Source: Bacteroidales bacterium H10 (GTDB taxonomy: Bacteria > Bacteroidota > Bacteroidia > Bacteroidales > Muribaculaceae). From it: a DNA stretch of 6,765 nucleotides. Shown piece by piece: positions 6,440 to 6,765 of the stretch. The stretch covers positions 6,695-13,459 of the forward strand of contig DAAV01000076.1 in the NCBI GenBank assembly GCA_001701295.1, read 5' to 3'. The translations under genes were made by a program, and so were the position numbers. A model generated the notes under the pieces. The model saw only the letters and a program-made list of their open reading frames with translations, had not been told where the DNA came from and searched no databases. Within the stretch, counting starts at the first letter, position 1, and every line of letters begins with the position of its first letter.

Positions 6440-6765
6440 TTATTTATTGGCGTTATTGTTGTTATCTAGATCCGTTGAAATTCTTTTTTTCTTTGACTCC
6501 GGCGGTGTAAGTATATAAGATATTATAAACCATACTATCAATGCTATTGTACAGTTTGCAAATGAATAATAATAACCAAACAATCCCAATACCACAACCA
6601 GTGACAGAGCCCATATTCTTACAATCGGGCCCAATGTCAGTTTTTTTCGGGCTGCGGTGATAAAATAATTGGTTACTCTATTATAAAACAATATGAACAC
6701 GGCAAGAACCAAACCTCCCGATATTGAATATATATATCCAAGAAAAGTTGAAAAAACCGGTATAA
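6440..6765 (-). CDS. C-terminal part of a multi-pass membrane protein (possible Wzx flippase or Wzy polymerase), cut by window end
   Basis: The frame stays open to the window end, and the only internal starts are weak (a TTG at 6710-6712), so this is the 3' part of a longer gene. I read 107 sense codons and a stop. Three hydrophobic segments are seen: from FSTFLGYIYS through VLAVFILFY, then IWALSLVVVLGLFGYYY, then CTIALIVWFIISYIL. A basic loop, TAARKKLT, separates the first two. The tail is polar, KKKR followed by an Asn-rich run NNNNANK. In a glycan operon that otherwise lacks transport and polymerisation genes, a flippase or an O-antigen polymerase is the natural guess, but no diagnostic motif is present in this fragment. 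Acyltransferase-3 or another membrane protein cannot be excluded. Confidence 0.7.
   Translation of the reverse strand, partial: IPVFSTFLGYIYSISGGLVLAVFILFYNRVTNYFITAARKKLTLGPIVRIWALSLVVVLGLFGYYYSFANCTIALIVWFIISYILTPPESKKKRISTDLDNNNNANK

Overview
The window is part of a surface-polysaccharide (capsule, exopolysaccharide or O-antigen type) gene cluster from a member of the Bacteroidota, most likely order Bacteroidales. Two intergenic regions carry exact matches to the Bacteroides-type promoter (TTTG, 19 bases, TAnnTTTG). Most starts lack a clear Shine-Dalgarno sequence and have A/T-rich leaders instead. One gene is a PD-(D/E)XK Rpn-type nuclease of the form common in gut Bacteroidota. I cannot name the genus from sequence alone.

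All eight genes lie on the minus strand, so transcription runs from high to low coordinates. In that order they are: the C-terminal end of a multi-pass membrane protein cut by the window edge (6765-6440); a left-handed beta-helix acetyltransferase (6424-5900); a GT4-type glycosyltransferase (5872-4685); an uncharacterised GT-B-like protein with an ELQHG motif, overlapping the previous gene by 4 bases (4688-3333); and a GT2 glycosyltransferase (3321-2566). Gaps of -4 to 27 bases make this a single glycan-assembly operon. After a 106-base gap with its own promoter comes the Rpn-family nuclease (2459-1515). Sixteen bases later comes a short PglC-like initiating sugar-phosphate transferase (1498-887). 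A 362-base non-coding gap (525-886) follows, and then the N-terminal half of a WecA/MraY-family polyprenyl-phosphate sugar-1-phosphate transferase, cut by the window start (524-1).

The genes fit a standard undecaprenyl-phosphate pathway. A phosphoglycosyl transferase loads the first sugar phosphate on the lipid carrier. The GT4, GT2 and ELQHG proteins would extend the repeat unit, the beta-helix enzyme would acetylate it, and the membrane protein may flip or polymerise it. Two points stand out: the locus carries two unrelated kinds of initiating enzyme, and the Rpn nuclease with its promoter sits directly before one of them.

The least ordinary part is the gap 525-886. Its good promoter (675-705) would give a leader of about 145 bases before the WecA-like gene. 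In that leader one 7-base arm can pair with either of two downstream arms, so two hairpins are mutually exclusive, as in attenuators and riboswitches. I found no RNA genes, CRISPR arrays, insertion sequences with convincing ends, or strong intrinsic terminators.
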